A stretch of DNA of 7,520 bases, taken from contig CAIPFS010000033.1 of the NCBI GenBank assembly GCA_903864375.1, positions 1-7,520 of the forward strand, read 5' to 3'. Position 1 is the stretch's first letter. Each line of letters begins with the position of its first letter. Origin of the DNA: an uncultured Verrucomicrobiota bacterium. GTDB taxonomy: Bacteria > Verrucomicrobiota > Verrucomicrobiia > Limisphaerales > UBA9464. Below, one piece after another: positions 6,080 to 7,520 of this stretch. The notes under the pieces were generated by a model. That model ran no database searches and was not told the origin of the DNA. It saw nothing but the letters and a program-made list of their open reading frames with translations. The position numbers and the translations under genes are program-made.

Positions 6080-7520
6080 TCAGGGGGATTTCGCGGCGAA
6101 ACACCACAGACCCTGTTGGGTCCGCAGGAAAAGCTCTCCATCCGAGGCCGCCAGCGACGCGTTGGTCGGCTCACCAACGGCATTGGTTGCCAGCAACTGG
6201 AACTCGGGAGCGGCGCGCAGAACGAAGACATCTCCGGATTGATTGGGGATGTAGAGATTTCCGTTGGCGAGGAGGATGGATGACCAGGAACTGTTGCGGG
6301 ATGTCGATCCTTTCAATCGCTCCTCCCACACCGTCGTTCCGTTTTTAAGGTCCAGACAGGACGCGATTCCATCCTGACTGATGGTGTACAAATGACCGAG
6401 GTGGATGACGCCGGTGCCAATCGAACTCTTGACCCGCTCCAGACGCCAGACCTTTTGACTCTCGGTCACCTCGCCGGTTCCGCCCGGCTTGAGGGCGATG
6501 GCACTGCCTCCCCCCGGGCCTCCACTGCTTCCAACCAGGATTCCATCCCCCACAACCGGTGTCGTATAGATGGAGCCACCCACTCCCTTGCTGAACCACA
6601 ATTGCTTCCCGGTGGAAGGATCGTACGCCACCAGTCGATTCGGGAAATTGACCACCAACTCATCGTGCCCCCCAACGGTCACGACCACCGGCGTGCTCCA
6701 GGAAGCACCGCCTGGACGGCCCATGCCGCGCCCTCCACCCGGGGGACGAAATCCACCACCAGGTCCGCCGGGTCCGCCAGCGATGTCGGCACTACCAGGA
6801 GGTGGAGCTCCTGGTCCGGTGGGACGTCCCAGCGGCGGGGCGTCTGCCAGGCCGCCTGCCGTTCCTTCCCGGGCACCCCCTTCACCGCGGGGGCCGGGGG
6901 GACCGCCGGGAGGCGGCCGGTTGGGGTCGCCCGGTCTCGGGCCTTGCATCGATGGGGCCTCGGACGGATCGGGCTTTGGCGCCGTTGTTTCCCAGACCGT
7001 CTTGCCGGTGGAGAGGTCAAGGGCAACAAGGCGGGCGTCCGGGTCGGGACCAAAATTCAGGAAGCAAAGCTGTTGGTGGATGATGGGACAGACGGCATTG
7101 CCAAACATGTGGCTGATTTTGCCCAAATCCCGGTGCCAGACTTCCTTGCCCTCGAAATCATAGGCGTAGACGCCCGGAGAACCGAAGCAAACGATGATCC
7201 ATTTCCCGTCGGTCGCTGGCGTTCCTGCGCAATACGGGTTGTTTTCCTGGGTTGGCTCCGCGTCGGTGTATACGATGCCGGATTGCCACAGCACCTTTCC
7301 GTCGGTGCGGTCGATGCAGAGCAGCGTCCGGCGGTTTTCAGCCGGGACGAACTGGGTCACAAACACGCGATTGCCCCAGACAATGGGCGAGGAGTTTCCG
7401 GGAGCGGGCAGGGGGACATGCCAGCGGACATTTTCGGCGGTGCCAAAATGAACCGGCAGGTTGGTTTCCAGCGAGACGCCCGTCTGGTCGGAACCCCGCC
7501 ACGCAGGCCAGTTGGCGGCG
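6080..7520 (-). CDS. PQQ-like (BamB-type) beta-propeller protein, N-terminus cut by the window edge
   Basis: The frame is open from the right edge to a TGA at 6082-6080, giving 479 visible residues. It begins with WPAWRG (visible residues 4-9) and ENVRWHVPLP, the usual mature start of PQQ-like propellers in Verrucomicrobiota and Planctomycetota, so only the signal peptide and a few residues should be missing. Blade motifs of the DxxTGKxxW type are seen at about residues 70-78, 121-128, 169-176, 301-308 and 391-398. A GTG at 7366 is internal and not the true start, because clear homologous sequence continues upstream. Such proteins are generally periplasmic or exported. Without an attached catalytic domain or a visible PQQ-ligand set it is safer to call it a propeller scaffold than a dehydrogenase. 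Between blades lies a Gly/Pro-rich insert of about 92 residues. No partner gene in the window fixes its role. Confidence 0.87.
   Translation of the reverse strand, partial: AANWPAWRGSDQTGVSLETNLPVHFGTAENVRWHVPLPAPGNSSPIVWGNRVFVTQFVPAENRRTLLCIDRTDGKVLWQSGIVYTDAEPTQENNPYCAGTPATDGKWIIVCFGSPGVYAYDFEGKEVWHRDLGKISHMFGNAVCPIIHQQLCFLNFGPDPDARLVALDLSTGKTVWETTAPKPDPSEAPSMQGPRPGDPNRPPPGGPPGPRGEGGAREGTAGGLADAPPLGRPTGPGAPPPGSADIAGGPGGPGGGFRPPGGGRGMGRPGGASWSTPVVVTVGGHDELVVNFPNRLVAYDPSTGKQLWFSKGVGGSIYTTPVVGDGILVGSSGGPGGGSAIALKPGGTGEVTESQKVWRLERVKSSIGTGVIHLGHLYTISQDGIASCLDLKNGTTVWEERLKGSTSRNSSWSSILLANGNLYIPNQSGDVFVLRAAPEFQLLATNAVGEPTNASLAASDGELFLRTQQGLWCFAAKSP
6701..6976 (-). repeat. Gly/Pro-rich low-complexity insert in the propeller gene
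   Basis: About 92 codons (visible residues 182-273) encode a disordered-looking segment in which more than half of the residues are Gly or Pro, with scattered Arg, Ala and Asp. It begins right after the blade motif ending TVWETTAP and ends at SWSTPVVV, where the next blade strand starts, so it is a loop expansion that keeps the frame. The DNA shows imperfect GGTCCGCC/GGNGGNCC-type iterations (for example 6760-6779), consistent with slippage-driven growth. It also creates a long spurious plus-strand reading frame. Confidence 0.8.

Noticed and set aside
5929..6348. Plus-strand open frames of 74-139 codons from the intergenic region into the propeller gene
   Set aside because: No ribosome-binding site, no recognisable domain, and they run antisense into the conserved C-terminus of the propeller protein.
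6570..7163. 197-codon Pro/Gly-rich plus-strand frame
   Set aside because: It is antisense to the Gly/Pro insert of the propeller gene and arises from the same low-complexity GC-rich DNA.
6080..7520. Quinoprotein dehydrogenase as the function of the propeller gene
   Set aside because: The WPxWRG start and BamB-like blades without visible PQQ-binding ligands or a cytochrome domain fit the generic PQQ-like repeat family better.

Overview
The window looks like part of a chromosome from a Verrucomicrobiota bacterium, most likely near the Pedosphaera/Limisphaera group. This is inferred from the proteins: a secreted protein ending in the Phe-Tyr-Arg-Leu-Arg tail that I recall recurring in this phylum, a WPxWRG-type PQQ-like beta-propeller, an S53 (sedolisin) protease with an Ig-like domain, and moderately high GC. 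No rRNA, tRNA, CRISPR array, insertion sequence or phage gene is visible.

Layout from left to right: (1) a minus-strand gene for a secreted polysaccharide deacetylase-like protein, cut by the left edge; (2) a 107-bp divergent intergenic region; (3) a plus-strand gene for a 731-residue exported modular protein with repeated jelly-roll-like modules, closed by a strong intrinsic terminator; (4) a convergent minus-strand gene for a small cysteine-rich DUF2237 protein; (5) 51 bp upstream of it in the same direction, a 682-residue sedolisin-like protease; (6) a 188-bp, partly AT-rich intergenic region with a perfect 15-bp inverted repeat; (7) a minus-strand PQQ-like propeller gene cut by the right edge and carrying a long Gly/Pro-rich insert.

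Four of the five genes encode proteins that are exported or probably exported: glycan-directed, binding or adhesion, proteolytic, and propeller scaffold or redox-like. Only the DUF2237 protein looks cytoplasmic. The genes do not form an obvious pathway. The protease and DUF2237 genes may share a transcript, while the propeller gene is probably a separate unit. I see no convincing new multi-gene system. The points most worth a second look are the tandem modules and C-terminal tail of the 731-residue protein, the altered motif 3 of the deacetylase-like protein, the sorting-signal-like end of the protease, and the Gly/Pro insert in the propeller.
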